DNA of 64,000 nt from Streptomyces canus (GCF_030815415.1 NZ_JAUSWW010000001.1:7874001-7938000); one strand, 5' to 3'; positions 35,581 to 45,126 are shown, counted from the stretch's first letter. Numbers and translations: made by a program. The notes: generated by a model from the sequence alone, not told the origin.

Positions 35581-36168
35581 ATGGTTCTCGGGAGCGACCT
35601 CAGGCGGGGGAACGCACGGCGGGGCCGCGGCCCACGCCCGGTGGGACGGGGTACGGCGGCGCTGGCCGCCCTGGTGCTCCTCCTCGGCCCGGCCTTCGTG
35701 GCCTGCAGCGACGACAGCGGCGGGAACGAGACCCCGTCCACGACCCCGACCCCGGAGACGACGACCGGTGCGCCGCAGACGAGCGCACCGGCCAGTGGGC
35801 CCGCCGACCAGGCGGCGGCCGAGAAGGAGGTCAAGGAGAACTGGGAGAAGTTCTTCGACCCGAAGACCTCCACGAAGGAGAAGCAGGCCGTCCTGGAGAA
35901 CGGCGAGGCGATGGGCCCGGTCATGGCCGCCTTCAGCGGCGACGAGCGCGGCGGACAGGTGGAAGCGCAGGTCACCGAGGTGGAGTTCACCTCACCGACC
36001 AAGGCGACCGTGATCTACACCCTCCTCATGAACGGTGCCACCGCCCTGCCGGACACCTCCGGGACGGCGGTCGAGGACGACGGCACCTGGAAGGTGTCCG
36101 TCAGCACGCTGTGCGCTCTGGTCCAACTGAGCGGCAATGCGTCGGCGTCGGCCCTTCCGGGCTGTTGA
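35581..36168 (+). CDS. Lipoprotein of unknown function
   Basis: The product is 195 residues from the ATG at 35581 (a GTG at 35572 is possible). A basic N-terminus and hydrophobic stretch end at a lipobox FVAC. A Thr/Pro-rich linker precedes a domain with AAAEKEVKENWEKFFDPKTS and TSPTKATVIYTLLMNGATAL, similar in layout to NTF2/low-molecular-weight lipoprotein folds. It diverges from the transporter operon and overlaps the next gene by 32 bp. Possibly an accessory surface protein of the transporter. Confidence 0.75.
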   Translation: MVLGSDLRRGNARRGRGPRPVGRGTAALAALVLLLGPAFVACSDDSGGNETPSTTPTPETTTGAPQTSAPASGPADQAAAEKEVKENWEKFFDPKTSTKEKQAVLENGEAMGPVMAAFSGDERGGQVEAQVTEVEFTSPTKATVIYTLLMNGATALPDTSGTAVEDDGTWKVSVSTLCALVQLSGNASASALPGC

Positions 36169-37429
36169 GGCCGCGGCCGCGGTGCTGCTGCTCGCCCTGA
36201 GCGCGGCCTGCGGCAGCCGGCTGCCGGAGAGCGACTTCGAGCACGGGGAGCGGGCCGGTCCCGCACCGGACGGCACGCCGATCCGCGTGGGCATCATCAC
36301 CAGCGCCACCAGCCCGGTCGGCGGCGACACCTTCGTCGGGCCCAGCGAGGGCGCCAAGGCCTGGTTCGACCGGCTCAACGCGCGCGGAGGCATCGACGGG
36401 CGCCGCGTCGAGGTCCGCGAGTGCGACGACGGCGGCAGCGGTGTCGGCAACAACACCTGTGTGCACCAGCTGGTCGACGAGGACGAGGTGGTGGCCCTGG
36501 TCGCCACCACCGCCCTCGACTACGCGGGCGCCTCCCGCGTCTCGCACGCGCGCGTGCCCGACATCGGCGGCCAGCCCATCGGGGCCGCCTACGACACCTA
36601 TCCGCACCTGTACGGCATCTACGGCAGCCTCGCGCCCCGCGACGGCACCAAGGGGTGGAACGGCAAGCAGTACGGCGGCACGGAGGTCTACCGCTACTTC
36701 AAGCGGGAGCACGGGGCCCGTACGGCCGCCGTCGTCTCGTACAACCAGGCCGCCTCGGCCGCCTACGCCCGGCTCGTCGAGCGGGGGCTGGAGGCCGAGG
36801 GCTACGAGGTGGTGAGCGAGCAGGTCGACTTCGCGCTGCCCAACTTCCGTGCCGTCGCGGCCGATCTGAAGGAGCAGGGGGCGGACCTGGTCTTCGACGC
36901 CATCGACTCGCACGGCAACGCCCAGTTGTGCGAGGCGATGGACGACGCCGGTGTGCGGGTCACCGCGAAGGTCACCAATGTGCAGAACTGGAGTTCCGCC
37001 GTCCCCGACGACTACAAGGACGCACCGCGCTGCCGCAACGCCCTGTGGGCCACCGGCTCCAGCCGCAACTACGAGGACACCGACCAGGAGGCGGTGCGGG
37101 AGTTCCGGGACGCCACCGAGGGGCTGGAGACGCATTCGCAGTGGCAGTTGGAGGGCTGGGCGGCCGCGATGTGGTTCACGGAGGCCGCCGAGTCGTGTGC
37201 GGGAAGCGGCGCCGGCGTCACGCGCGCGTGCCTGGACGCGTTCATGAACCGCAGCGAGGACTACACCGCCGACGGGCTGCTGGTTCCCGTCCGGTTCGAG
37301 CGGCTGGCCGGGCCACCGACGACCCGCAGGACGTGTCTGTCGGTGGCCCGGTGGCAGGACGGCAAGGGATGGGTGTCGCAGGGCGACATGGACGACACCT
37401 GCTTCGACGTGCCGCAACTGCCTTACTGA
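36137..37429 (+). CDS. LivK-like ABC substrate-binding lipoprotein
   Basis: The product is 430 residues from the ATG at 36137. The signal ends in a lipobox LSAAC at about residues 21-25. The periplasmic-binding fold type I of branched-chain amino acid receptors is visible: IRVGIITSATSPVGGDTFVG, then FDRLNARGGIDGRRVEVREC and LVATTALDYAGAS, DIGGQPIGA. It probably delivers substrate to the LivHMG-LivF importer encoded on the opposite strand 0.7 kb away. The ligand cannot be told. The gene ends 10 bp before the decayed epoxide hydrolase. Confidence 0.88.
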   Translation: MRRRRPFRAVEAAAAVLLLALSAACGSRLPESDFEHGERAGPAPDGTPIRVGIITSATSPVGGDTFVGPSEGAKAWFDRLNARGGIDGRRVEVRECDDGGSGVGNNTCVHQLVDEDEVVALVATTALDYAGASRVSHARVPDIGGQPIGAAYDTYPHLYGIYGSLAPRDGTKGWNGKQYGGTEVYRYFKREHGARTAAVVSYNQAASAAYARLVERGLEAEGYEVVSEQVDFALPNFRAVAADLKEQGADLVFDAIDSHGNAQLCEAMDDAGVRVTAKVTNVQNWSSAVPDDYKDAPRCRNALWATGSSRNYEDTDQEAVREFRDATEGLETHSQWQLEGWAAAMWFTEAAESCAGSGAGVTRACLDAFMNRSEDYTADGLLVPVRFERLAGPPTTRRTCLSVARWQDGKGWVSQGDMDDTCFDVPQLPY

Positions 37430-37439
37430 TCCGCCGCGC

Positions 37440-38283
37440 TCACCGCAGCGAGCCGAAGAACTCCCTGACGTCACCGGCCAGCAGCTCCGGGACCTCCAGG
37501 GCCGCGAAGTGGCCGCCGCGGTCGAACTCGGTCCAGCGCGCGAGGGTGTTGGCCTGCTCGGCCCAGCGGCGGATCGCCACGTCCTCCCCGAAGTTCGCCA
37601 CCGCCGTGGGCACACGGTTCCGTCCCGGCTGGCGTTGAGGGAGTAAGACCTTGTGGGCCGCTGGTCTGTGGGGCTTCCTGAGTCAGGAATTCCCCTGCTT
37701 TGGCTGGGGAAGGGTTCAAATGGACGCCGACGACCGACTCGGGGGCGACCCGGCCGAGCGCCGGTGAGACCAAGGCGCCAGGTCGTCGGCCTGGGCGCCT
37801 TGTCGTTCATAGCCGAGCCGGCGCATCAGCTCCCAGGCGCGGGCGACACGGTTGACGTTCGAGCCCTTCTCGCGGGTGGGCCGGAGAAGCCGAAGCCCGG
37901 GATCGCGGGGATGACCAGGTGGTGGTCCTCGCTCAGCCGGTCGATCACGCCGAGGAACTCCACGATCGAGCCCGGCCAGCCGTGCGTCAGGATCAGCGGC
38001 AGCGCGTCCGGCGCGGACGAGCGGATGTGCAGGAAGTGCACCTGGGCGCCGTCGATCCGCGTCTCGTGCTGCGGGAGCTCCTTGCGGGTGGTTTCGGGCA
38101 TGCGTCGTAGGTGCTCCGCCCATTCGTCGCGAGGTCGCGGAGATACGGCAGTGAGGCGCCGTACTCCCAGCCCGCGTCCGGCAGTTCGTCCGGCCAGCGG
38201 GTCAGGTCCAGGCGGGTGTGCAGCTCGTCGAGCTGAGCCTGGGGGATGTCGATCCGGTAGCTGTGCACGCTGTTGTCTGCCAT
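37440..38283 (-). pseudogene. Decayed epoxide hydrolase (frameshifts and internal deletion)
   Basis: Pieces of one epoxide hydrolase occur in order in different frames: N-terminal MADNSVHSYRIDIPQAQLDE (38283 down); ETRIDGAQVHFLHIRS and LILTHGWPGSIVEFLGV (near 38080-37900); PTREKGSNVNRVARAWELMR (near 37880-37800); ALGRVAPESVVGVHLNP (near 37765-37715); and a C-terminal VPTAVANFGEDVAIRRWAEQ through FFGSLR to the stop at 37440. At least three frame changes are visible, plus loss of the central cap region carrying catalytic residues. The oxyanion motif HGWPG survives. The family normally has about 380 residues. It cannot make an active enzyme. Confidence 0.85.
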
Positions 38284-38345
38284 GAGTCCAAGGTAGGAAC
38301 CCTTGCGGACAGCGACTGTCCGCGAGGGCTGCCAGACTCGGATTC

Positions 38346-39387
38346 ATGTTGGAGACCTCGGCACGACTCCTGCGTCTGCTCTCGCTGCTCCAGGCCCACC
38401 GCGACTGGTCCGGCGCCGACCTCGCCGAACGCCTCGGCGTCACCCCGCGCACCGTGCGCCGGGACGTCGACCGGCTGCGCGAACTGGGCTACCCGGTCAA
38501 CGCCAGCCCCGGCACCGGGGGCGGCTACCAGCTGGGCGCGGGCGCCGAGCTGCCGCCGCTGCTCCTGGACGACGACGAGGCGGTCGCCGTCGCCGTGGGG
38601 CTGCGCACGGCCGCCGGGCAGGGCATCGAGGGCATCGGCGAGACCTCCGTACGCGCCCTCGCCAAGCTGGAGCAGGTCCTGCCGAGCCGGCTGCGCCGTC
38701 GCGTGGGCGCCCTGAACGCCTTCACCGTGCCGATGCTGCGCGGCCCCCAGCCCTCCGCCGTGGACCCGGCCGTGCTGACCGAGCTCGCCCACCTCTGCCG
38801 GGACGCCGAGCGCCTGCGCTTCGCGTACCGCAGCCACAACGGCGACTCCACCCGCCGCACCGTCGAGCCGCACCGCCTGGTCTGCACCGAGCGGCGCTGG
38901 TATCTGGTCGCCTGGGACCTCGACCGCGACGACTGGCGGACCTTCCGTGTCGACCGCATCACCCCCAAGCCGCCGCACGGCCCCCGCTTCACCCCGCGCA
39001 CCACCCCCGGCCGAGGACCTGGCCGCGTTCGTCTCCCGGGGCGTCTCCACGCGCGCGTACGCGGCGCAGGCCGTCGTACGGCTCCTGGTGCCCCTGGAGG
39101 AGGCCGTCGAGCGCGTCTCGCCCTCCGCGGGGCAACTGGAGGCCGACGGACCGGACGCCTGCATCCTGCGCACCGGGGCCGCGAGCCTCGATGTGATGGT
39201 GATCCACGTGATGCTGATGGGCTTCGAGTTCGAGGTGCTGGAGCCCGCCGAGCTGACCGAGGCGATCAGGACTGCTCGGGACCGGCTTGCTCGCTCTTTG
39301 GCTCGGGCTGAGACGTCAGCGCCGCGTACTCGGGATGGTGCAGATCGAACGCCGGGGACTCGGAGCGGATCCGCGGCAGCGTCGTGA
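38346..39387 (+). pseudogene. WYL-domain DeoR-like regulator with a frameshift
   Basis: The N-terminal 220 residues are intact: an HTH (SGADLAERLGVTPRTVRRDV), GTGGGYQLGAGAELPPLLLD and a WYL domain (VEPHRLVCTERRWYLVAWDLD). Near 39003 the frame breaks: reading continues into arginine-rich nonsense to 39311, while the true C-terminus (AEDLAAFVSRGVSTRAYAAQ through LEPAELTEAIRTARDRLARS) is in the +1 frame. One extra base in a C-rich stretch explains it. The regulator diverges from the decayed epoxide hydrolase, its likely former target. A sequencing error in the homopolymer-like region is the alternative. Confidence 0.75.
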
Positions 39388-40957
39388 AGTTGTGCCGCGG
39401 GGGCGGGCAGGAGGTCGCCCACTCCAGGGAACGGCCGTAGCCCCACGGGTCGTCGACCTCGACCCTCTCGCCGTACTTGGCGGTCTTCCAGACGTTGTAG
39501 AGGAACGGCAGCGTCGAGATGCCCAGCACGAACGCGCCGATCGTCGAGATCGTGTTGAGCGCGGTGAACCCGTCGGCGGTCAGATAGTCGGCGTACCGGC
39601 GCGGCATGCCCTCCGCGCCCAGCCAGTGCTGCACCAGGAACGTGGTGTGGAAGCCGACGAACAGCGTCCAGAACTGGATCTTGCCGAGCCGCTCGTCGAG
39701 CATCTTCCCGGTGAACTTGGGCCACCAGAAGTAGAAGCCGCCGAAGATCGCGAACACGACCGTGCCGAACACGACGTAGTGGAAGTGCGCGACGACGAAG
39801 TACGAGTCGGAGACGTGGAAGTCCAGCGGCGGCGACGCCAGAATCACCCCGGTCAGACCGCCGAACAGGAACGTCACCAGGAAGCCGGTGGCCCACAGCA
39901 TCGGCGTCTCGAAGGACAGCGAGCCCTTGAGCATGGTCCCGGTCCAGTTGAAGAACTTCACGCCGGTCGGCACCGCGATCAGGAAGCTCATGAACGAGAA
40001 GAACGGGAGCAGCACCGCCCCCGTCACGAACATGTGGTGCGCCCACACGACCACGGACAGCCCGGTGATCGCCATCGTCGCCCCGACCAGCGTCAGATAG
40101 CCGAAGAGCGGCTTGCGGCTGAAGACCGGGAGGATCTCGGTGATGATGCCGAAGAACGGCAGCGCGATGATGTACACCTCGGGATGGCCGAAGAACCAGA
40201 ACAGGTGCTGCCACAGCAGCGCCCCGCCGTTGGCCGAGGCGAACACCTGGGAGCCGAACCGGCGGTCCGCCTCCAGACAGAGCAGGGCGGCCGCGAGCAC
40301 CGGGAACGCCATCAGGATCAGGATCGACGTGAACAGGGTGTTCCAGGTGAAGATCGGCATCCGGAACATCGTCATGCCGGGGGCGCGCATCCCGATGATC
40401 GTGGTGACGAAGTTGACCGCACCGAGGATCGTGCCGAAGCCGGCCAGCGCGAGACCCATGATCCACAGGTCCGCGCCGATGCCGGGCGAGCGCTCCATGC
40501 TGTTGAGCGGCGCGTAGGCGAACCAGCCGAAGGCCGCGGGCCCGGACGGCACGAGCAGCGAGCCCAGCACGATCAGACCGCCGAAGAGGAACAGCCAGTA
40601 CGACAGCATGTTCAGCCGTGGGAAGGCCACGTCGGGGGCACCGATCTGCAACGGCATCAGCTCGTTGGCGAAGCCCGCGAAGCTCGGGGTCGCGAAGAGC
40701 AGCAGCATGATCGTGCCGTGCATCGTGAACATCTGGTTGAACTGCTGGTTGTCGATGATCTGGAGCCCGGGCCGGGCGAGTTCGGCGCGCATCAGCAGCG
40801 CCATGAGGCCGCCGGTCAGGAAGAACACGAACGACGTGATCAGATACAGATGACCGATCTTCTTGTGGTCGGTGGTGGTCAGCCAGTCGACGACGACCTT
40901 GCCGTGGTTCCTGGTCCGCACGGGTCGCACCGTCGAGTGCACGGTCTGGGTCCCCAT
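39266..40957 (-). CDS. ctaD: Cytochrome c oxidase subunit I (aa3 type), orphan copy
   Basis: The product is 563 residues from the ATG at 40957. It has twelve helices and the invariant ligands: MHGTIMLLLFATPSFAGFAN (low-spin heme His), WFFGHPEVYIIALP (CuB His with the cross-linked Tyr), VWAHHMFVTG (CuB His pair) and VAHFHYVVFG (heme a3 and low-spin heme His pair). It reduces O2 in the plasma membrane and pumps protons. No ctaC, ctaE, ctaF or qcr genes are adjacent, so it is a second, separately regulated copy that must borrow other subunits. Its 3' end overlaps the frameshifted WYL reading. Confidence 0.93.
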   Translation of the reverse strand: MGTQTVHSTVRPVRTRNHGKVVVDWLTTTDHKKIGHLYLITSFVFFLTGGLMALLMRAELARPGLQIIDNQQFNQMFTMHGTIMLLLFATPSFAGFANELMPLQIGAPDVAFPRLNMLSYWLFLFGGLIVLGSLLVPSGPAAFGWFAYAPLNSMERSPGIGADLWIMGLALAGFGTILGAVNFVTTIIGMRAPGMTMFRMPIFTWNTLFTSILILMAFPVLAAALLCLEADRRFGSQVFASANGGALLWQHLFWFFGHPEVYIIALPFFGIITEILPVFSRKPLFGYLTLVGATMAITGLSVVVWAHHMFVTGAVLLPFFSFMSFLIAVPTGVKFFNWTGTMLKGSLSFETPMLWATGFLVTFLFGGLTGVILASPPLDFHVSDSYFVVAHFHYVVFGTVVFAIFGGFYFWWPKFTGKMLDERLGKIQFWTLFVGFHTTFLVQHWLGAEGMPRRYADYLTADGFTALNTISTIGAFVLGISTLPFLYNVWKTAKYGERVEVDDPWGYGRSLEWATSCPPPRHNFTTLPRIRSESPAFDLHHPEYAALTSQPEPKSEQAGPEQS

Positions 40958-41354
40958 CGCTCACTCGCCCCTTCGCTCGTCGCGTCCCGGGTCCGCCGTC
41001 ATGATGCTCGCGTCGCCGCGCACTGCGACAGGGGGCGTGCGGGGGTTCTGTGCGGGAAGCGTGTTTTTCCTATGTGGCGTCAGCTTCCGTGGGCCCGTGC
41101 CGAATGGGAATGGAAAGGCCCCGGCAGTGCATCTCCCGGAACCTTTCCGTCTGGTTATTCGAGGCGCGATCGCGACACGCGGGAATTGCGTTCGATTGCG
41201 CGGGGAAGGCGTACGGAACCCCTCGTAGGAGTGACAAGGTTCCACCGAAACGGCTGTCGTGATCCTGTGACAGAAGCGTGACCGCAGGGGGATCAGTGAC
41301 CCACAGTGTCCTGCTCCCTGGCCCGAGCGAGCACCGAGGCTCTAGCGTGGCCGT
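40958..41354. other. Intergenic region between ctaD and I78 inhibitor gene
   Basis: About 400 bp between divergent genes, with no credible gene. It is locally AT-richer than its surroundings (around 41040-41270), as expected for promoters. A TAGCGT at about 41343-41348 lies only six bases before the ATG at 41355, so the I78 gene may be leaderless. The ctaD promoter was not identified. Confidence 0.35.
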
Positions 41355-41570
41355 ATGGCACCGATACCGAAACCGCCCGCCGAACCCCACGACAACCCGG
41401 ACGCCTATGTGGGTCTGGAGCAGGCCCGGGCCGAGCGGCTCGCGCGCGAGAAGGGCTGGTCGACGGTCCGCTCGCTGCCGCCCGGCGCGATCATCACCAT
41501 GGAGTACCGAAGCGGTCGCCTGAACTTCGAGGTGAAGGACGGGCGCGTGGCGCGCTCCTGGAAGGGCTGA
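41355..41570 (+). CDS. Small I78-family peptidase inhibitor
   Basis: The product is 71 residues from the ATG at 41355. The layout matches inhibitor I78: an alpha helix (NPDAYVGLEQARAERLAREK) then GWSTVRSLPPGAIITMEYR and RLNFEVKDGRVARSWKG. Family members inhibit serine proteases by a potato-inhibitor-like loop. There is no signal peptide, so it would act inside the cell unless exported otherwise. A strong hairpin follows the stop. Confidence 0.75.
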   Translation: MAPIPKPPAEPHDNPDAYVGLEQARAERLAREKGWSTVRSLPPGAIITMEYRSGRLNFEVKDGRVARSWKG

Positions 41571-41592
41571 GACACACCGGGCAGGCATACGA

Positions 41593-41627
41593 CGACGGCC
41601 CCCACTCGTGAGGAGTGGGGGCCGTCG
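41593..41627. terminator. Bidirectional hairpin terminator
   Basis: CGACGGCCCCCACTC (41593-41607) and GAGTGGGGGCCGTCG (41613-41627) form a perfect 15-bp stem with loop GTGAG, between the convergent I78 and PAP2 genes. Confidence 0.85.
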
Positions 41628-41673
41628 CTGCGGGGTGGGTGTGTGCGTACCGTCCCCGCTGTCCGCCGGTGGC

Positions 41674-42669
41674 CTATCCGCCTGTCAGGGGGCGGGCCGC
41701 CGAGGTCGTGCCGCGTGCGACGCGGTCGGGATGGGGTGGCCTGCGCGGGCCGACCGGGGTGACCGGGGTGCGCTCCGAGCGGGCGGTGTGCGGGCCCGGC
41801 GCCAGATAGGCGGGCGCCCGGGTCGAGCGGGCCGCGGGCTCGCTCTGCGGGGCGGTGCGCGGCTTGAGCGGCACCGGGACCTCCACGGGCTTGACGGCCG
41901 CGGGAGCGGCGCGGCGGGCCCGCCAGCGGTCGCGCAGATCGAAGAGGGCGGTCTCGGCGCGGGTGATGAGGGGCTCGCACCAGGGCAGGGCCAGCAGGAT
42001 TAGCAGACCCGCAATCCAGCCGAGCAGCACGTCGCTCAGCCAGTGCGTACCGAGATAGACGGTGGAGAGGCCAACGCCCAGAGACGTGACGGCGGAGATC
42101 GCGGACAGCCAGCGGCGGGCCCTTGGAGTCGAAGCCAGATAGGCCAGGATCCCCCAGGTCACCACGGCGTTCGCGGTGTGGCCGCTGGGAAATATATCGC
42201 CGCCCATACCCATCTCGTTCGCGCCGATGGTGACCGCGTAGTGCGGTCCCAGGCGTCCCATGCCGAGTTTGGCGGCGCCGACAGTGATGTTGAGCAGCAA
42301 CAGTGAGGTGGCCAGGGTGAGCAGCGGGCGAAGCGTGTGCTGTCGCCAGGCGCGCCAGCCCAACCAAGCCGCGATCATCACCGCGGTGGGGCCACGCTGG
42401 CCGAGCACGACGTAGTAGTCCACGAACCAGTGGATCTCCGACCACTGCTGGTACGGCCGGAAGAACATGACCTGCCAGTCCAGCCGGACCAGCCACGAGG
42501 TAGTCACCACGGCCCACACGATCGCCAGGTAAAACGCCAGGGTTCCGGCCAGCAGCGCCATCCGGTGCCGACTCATCTTCGGCACATCGATGTGCGCCGG
42601 TCGTTCCGGCTCCCTGTCGAGTCTGGCGAACACCCGGTCTAGACGGGTGAGGTTTCGTTCAGTACGCAC
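41674..42669 (-). CDS. PAP2-superfamily membrane phosphatase
   Basis: The product is 331 residues from the ATG at 42669. About six membrane helices span residues 35-240. Phosphatase motifs: KLGMGRLGPHY (a variant first motif), IFPSGHTANAV (second, catalytic His) and GLSTVYLGTHWLSDVLLGW (third, catalytic His). Such enzymes dephosphorylate lipid phosphates such as undecaprenyl pyrophosphate or phosphatidic acid. The cytoplasmic tail of about 90 residues is Pro/Arg/Ala-rich. The gene borders an AT-richer patch encoding a sugar-transferase-like membrane protein. Confidence 0.85.
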   Translation of the reverse strand: MRTERNLTRLDRVFARLDREPERPAHIDVPKMSRHRMALLAGTLAFYLAIVWAVVTTSWLVRLDWQVMFFRPYQQWSEIHWFVDYYVVLGQRGPTAVMIAAWLGWRAWRQHTLRPLLTLATSLLLLNITVGAAKLGMGRLGPHYAVTIGANEMGMGGDIFPSGHTANAVVTWGILAYLASTPRARRWLSAISAVTSLGVGLSTVYLGTHWLSDVLLGWIAGLLILLALPWCEPLITRAETALFDLRDRWRARRAAPAAVKPVEVPVPLKPRTAPQSEPAARSTRAPAYLAPGPHTARSERTPVTPVGPRRPPHPDRVARGTTSAARPLTGG

Positions 42670-42930
42670 TCGATCGACGTTACAGCGAGTGAGCTGTACT
42701 CCAGCCCGAAGCAGTGCCTTTGTGATGACGATGTAATGTGGCGTGGATCGCAGTCAAGGGTTTATCTCTGCCGTACGAGCTCGCTCGAACTGGATATATT
42801 TTACCCCTTTGGTCTCCATCAGGGCTTGTCGTTTTCCATCTTTTATAGAGCTTCACCCGAGCGTCATGTGGATTTTCCTGGGTGATCGCATAGGCGAGTC
42901 CAGGCCGGACAGTGGTGGGTGCATTTTTGC

Positions 42931-44619
42931 CTATTTACCTGGATTTAAGGTAATCACAGTGGCTGTGCCGATGGAGCCATGGGTGGGGATCGTTCGCACG
43001 GTGACATCCCGATCGCCGATCAAGCGCTTCAGCGAGGCCGGCCCCGGCTGCAGCCTGCCGCGTTCGAAGATGATGAGGCTGACCCTGATGTTCGTCGGGG
43101 GGGTCAGGGCTCGGAATTGGGTGTAAGTCATCGCATCGCAGCCGGAGTACCACCCCATGGTCGGCTCGTAGCCGGTGACGAGGAGGCATGGGTCCTCGCT
43201 TCTTAGCGCACGAGCCACTGGCACCGTCGAGTCGTTCAGGCGATTCGGTGACGGCATGGCGCCGTGGGCGATCACCTGGGCGGTACCTGGGATGGTGACT
43301 GCGGCCAGCACGGTCACCACCGCGAGCGTCGGCGAGCCCCACTGGGTGGCCAGCTTGGCCAGTCCTGATACCCCGAGCATGGTGAGGAGGATCACCGGAA
43401 GGAAGACAAAACGCGGCTCACCATCGGTAGCTACGCCGAGCACTACGAAGATGAGTAACGACGACATCCCAAGAAACACACGTCGGCGATCGTCCATTCC
43501 GGAGTTTTCGCCGCCGAGTTGATGACGCAGCCGCTGTGCCGCGCGACCCGCGACCAAGATTCCTACGGTCATGACGACGGCGCCGAGATCGCCCGCCAAA
43601 CGGTAGGGAAAGATCGCTAGATAGTAAACCAGTCCGTCGCCCATATACGCGCGCTCTGCTTGGTCAGTTGCTGAGAGGATGATCCCCAGAGGCGATCCTG
43701 TCGTCTGTGCGGCGTACCAAAAATGAGGGAGAAGTCCGAACAGTAGGACCGTCCCGGCGATTGCGATATGGAGTCGATGAGCAGCCCATGCACGCGGGCC
43801 GTAGGAGATCACTGCCGCGACAGCGACGGCCAGTAGATTCCCTACAACTCCGTAGCGCAGATAGAACGCCGCGAGCACGAAGAGGGGAAGCACCAAAAGG
43901 GCCTTGGAATTTTCCTTCTCCTGTACCCGGACTACCAAGAAGACGACCACTAGTAGGAGACCAGTGGCTCCTATGTCGTTGAGGTATTCCGGCGTTCGGC
44001 GGAGGAACCCAATTCCGCTTAGCAGGAGCAGCAGCACCAGGATGGCTTGTCGTGGAGACAGCCAATTGGAGGCAGCGATGTGGACCGTGGTGAGGGTGAA
44101 GAGAAGTAGCACGAGCGCCACGCATCGCAGAGCTCCGACATCGCTGTGCACGGAGAGCGCAATGCGCCCCAGGACGGGGAGGCCAATGGGGCGGTAGATG
44201 CCCCAACCTGCGTCGGGCGTGACGTCCAGTAAGGACCGGGCTTTGTTGGCGTATACGGCTTCCTCGTGCGCCATGTGCGGTTCTTTGGGCTGGAACCAGG
44301 CCCAGAGGGCTGTGGCAAGGACGAGTATGGCCCCGAAACAGACGCCTGGTGGCATGACGTGCAGTATCTCGGCCACCGGGCGACGGGCATGTGCTCGGAG
44401 CCGTCGTCGTGAGAGGAACCAGGCGGGTGCGGCGATGAGCAGAAAGGGCCACGGTTGCCAGCCTGGTAGAAGGTACCCGTAGCCGCCGATGAGTAGAATC
44501 TGCTGAATGAAGGAAGCCGTGGTAAATGTCACGGCCAGGATGAATGCAGTGCGAGAGAGTTTAGGTAGTGCCGGTCTGGCCGATTGCTTTGCCCATGGCC
44601 TGGTTAATTTGCTGTGCAC
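42931..44619 (-). CDS. GT-C-like polytopic membrane protein, possible glycosyltransferase
   Basis: About 562 residues from the GTG at 44619 (VHSKLTRPWAKQS). The frame continues to a TTG at 44676, but that lies in the loop of the upstream gene's terminator. About eleven to thirteen hydrophobic helices are present. The first large loop holds EEAVYANKARSLLD and GWGIYRPIGLPVLGRIA, resembling the acidic-residue loop and substrate loop of ArnT/PMT-type GT-C enzymes, and the C-terminal 110 residues are extracytoplasmic. A lipid-linked sugar donor is expected for this fold (inference). Codon use and base composition are visibly less GC-rich than neighbours, suggesting transfer. Confidence 0.6.
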   Translation of the reverse strand: MHSKLTRPWAKQSARPALPKLSRTAFILAVTFTTASFIQQILLIGGYGYLLPGWQPWPFLLIAAPAWFLSRRRLRAHARRPVAEILHVMPPGVCFGAILVLATALWAWFQPKEPHMAHEEAVYANKARSLLDVTPDAGWGIYRPIGLPVLGRIALSVHSDVGALRCVALVLLLFTLTTVHIAASNWLSPRQAILVLLLLLSGIGFLRRTPEYLNDIGATGLLLVVVFLVVRVQEKENSKALLVLPLFVLAAFYLRYGVVGNLLAVAVAAVISYGPRAWAAHRLHIAIAGTVLLFGLLPHFWYAAQTTGSPLGIILSATDQAERAYMGDGLVYYLAIFPYRLAGDLGAVVMTVGILVAGRAAQRLRHQLGGENSGMDDRRRVFLGMSSLLIFVVLGVATDGEPRFVFLPVILLTMLGVSGLAKLATQWGSPTLAVVTVLAAVTIPGTAQVIAHGAMPSPNRLNDSTVPVARALRSEDPCLLVTGYEPTMGWYSGCDAMTYTQFRALTPPTNIRVSLIIFERGRLQPGPASLKRLIGDRDVTVRTIPTHGSIGTATVITLNPGK

Positions 44620-44654
44620 TGCCCTGGCCCCGATATTTCGCTGCGTACGCGATT

Positions 44655-44691
44655 CAGTGTTGCCGCTTCGATGCAAGAAGCGGCAACACTG
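44655..44691 (-). terminator. Hairpin terminator of the small secreted protein gene
   Basis: CAGTGTTGCCGCTTC (44655-44669) and GAAGCGGCAACACTG (44677-44691) form a perfect 15-bp stem with a 7-nt loop, 49 bp beyond the stop at 44740 on the minus strand. On that strand the hairpin is followed by ATCGCG, without a T-run. Confidence 0.8.
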
Positions 44692-44739
44692 TGCTGCTAG
44701 AAAATTCCGCCGACTACTGGATTCCGGCGGGCGATACCG

Positions 44740-45126
44740 CTATGCGGTCTGCCAGCCGGAGGCGTCATCGCAGTACGCGTCCTCGTTTTCCTTGTGCAGA
44801 CAGACCCTCACCTTGAGCGTCTTTCCCTCGGGTAGATTGTGCGAACCGCCGTCAGACGCCCGCGCGGTGTCGGTGTTTCCGTTGCCGCCGGCCTGCAGGG
44901 TGTACTGGAGGTTTCCGTCAATCCAGACCCACGCTTTTACGCCCCAGCCATCGGCCTCCTGGTCCTTGACGGTCATGATGTCACCGTCGGACACGAAGGA
45001 AAGCTTTCCTCCGGGGTCGCCGTCGTCGGTCTGGACCGAGTAGTCGGCAGCAAACGCGTTGGTCGACAGGGAAAGGGCAAGTGCAACGGCTCCGGCGGAG
45101 ACGCCGAGAATTCTGCGAACCTTCAC
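44740..45126 (-). CDS. Small secreted protein of unknown function
   Basis: The product is 128 residues from the GTG at 45126, seven bases after GGAG; the frame is open further up to 45162. A clear signal peptide (VKVRRILGVSAGAVALALSL...NAFAADYS) is cut after AFA. The mature domain of about 100 residues is beta-rich with two Cys near the end (VRVCLHKENEDAYCDDASG), likely a disulfide. No domain recognised. It lies in the AT-richer patch with its own terminator. Confidence 0.7.
   Translation of the reverse strand: MKVRRILGVSAGAVALALSLSTNAFAADYSVQTDDGDPGGKLSFVSDGDIMTVKDQEADGWGVKAWVWIDGNLQYTLQAGGNGNTDTARASDGGSHNLPEGKTLKVRVCLHKENEDAYCDDASGWQTA

Noticed and set aside
44620..44676. Upstream TTG start for the GT-C-like gene
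   Set aside because: The codon lies inside the hairpin loop of the preceding gene's terminator and has no ribosome binding site.
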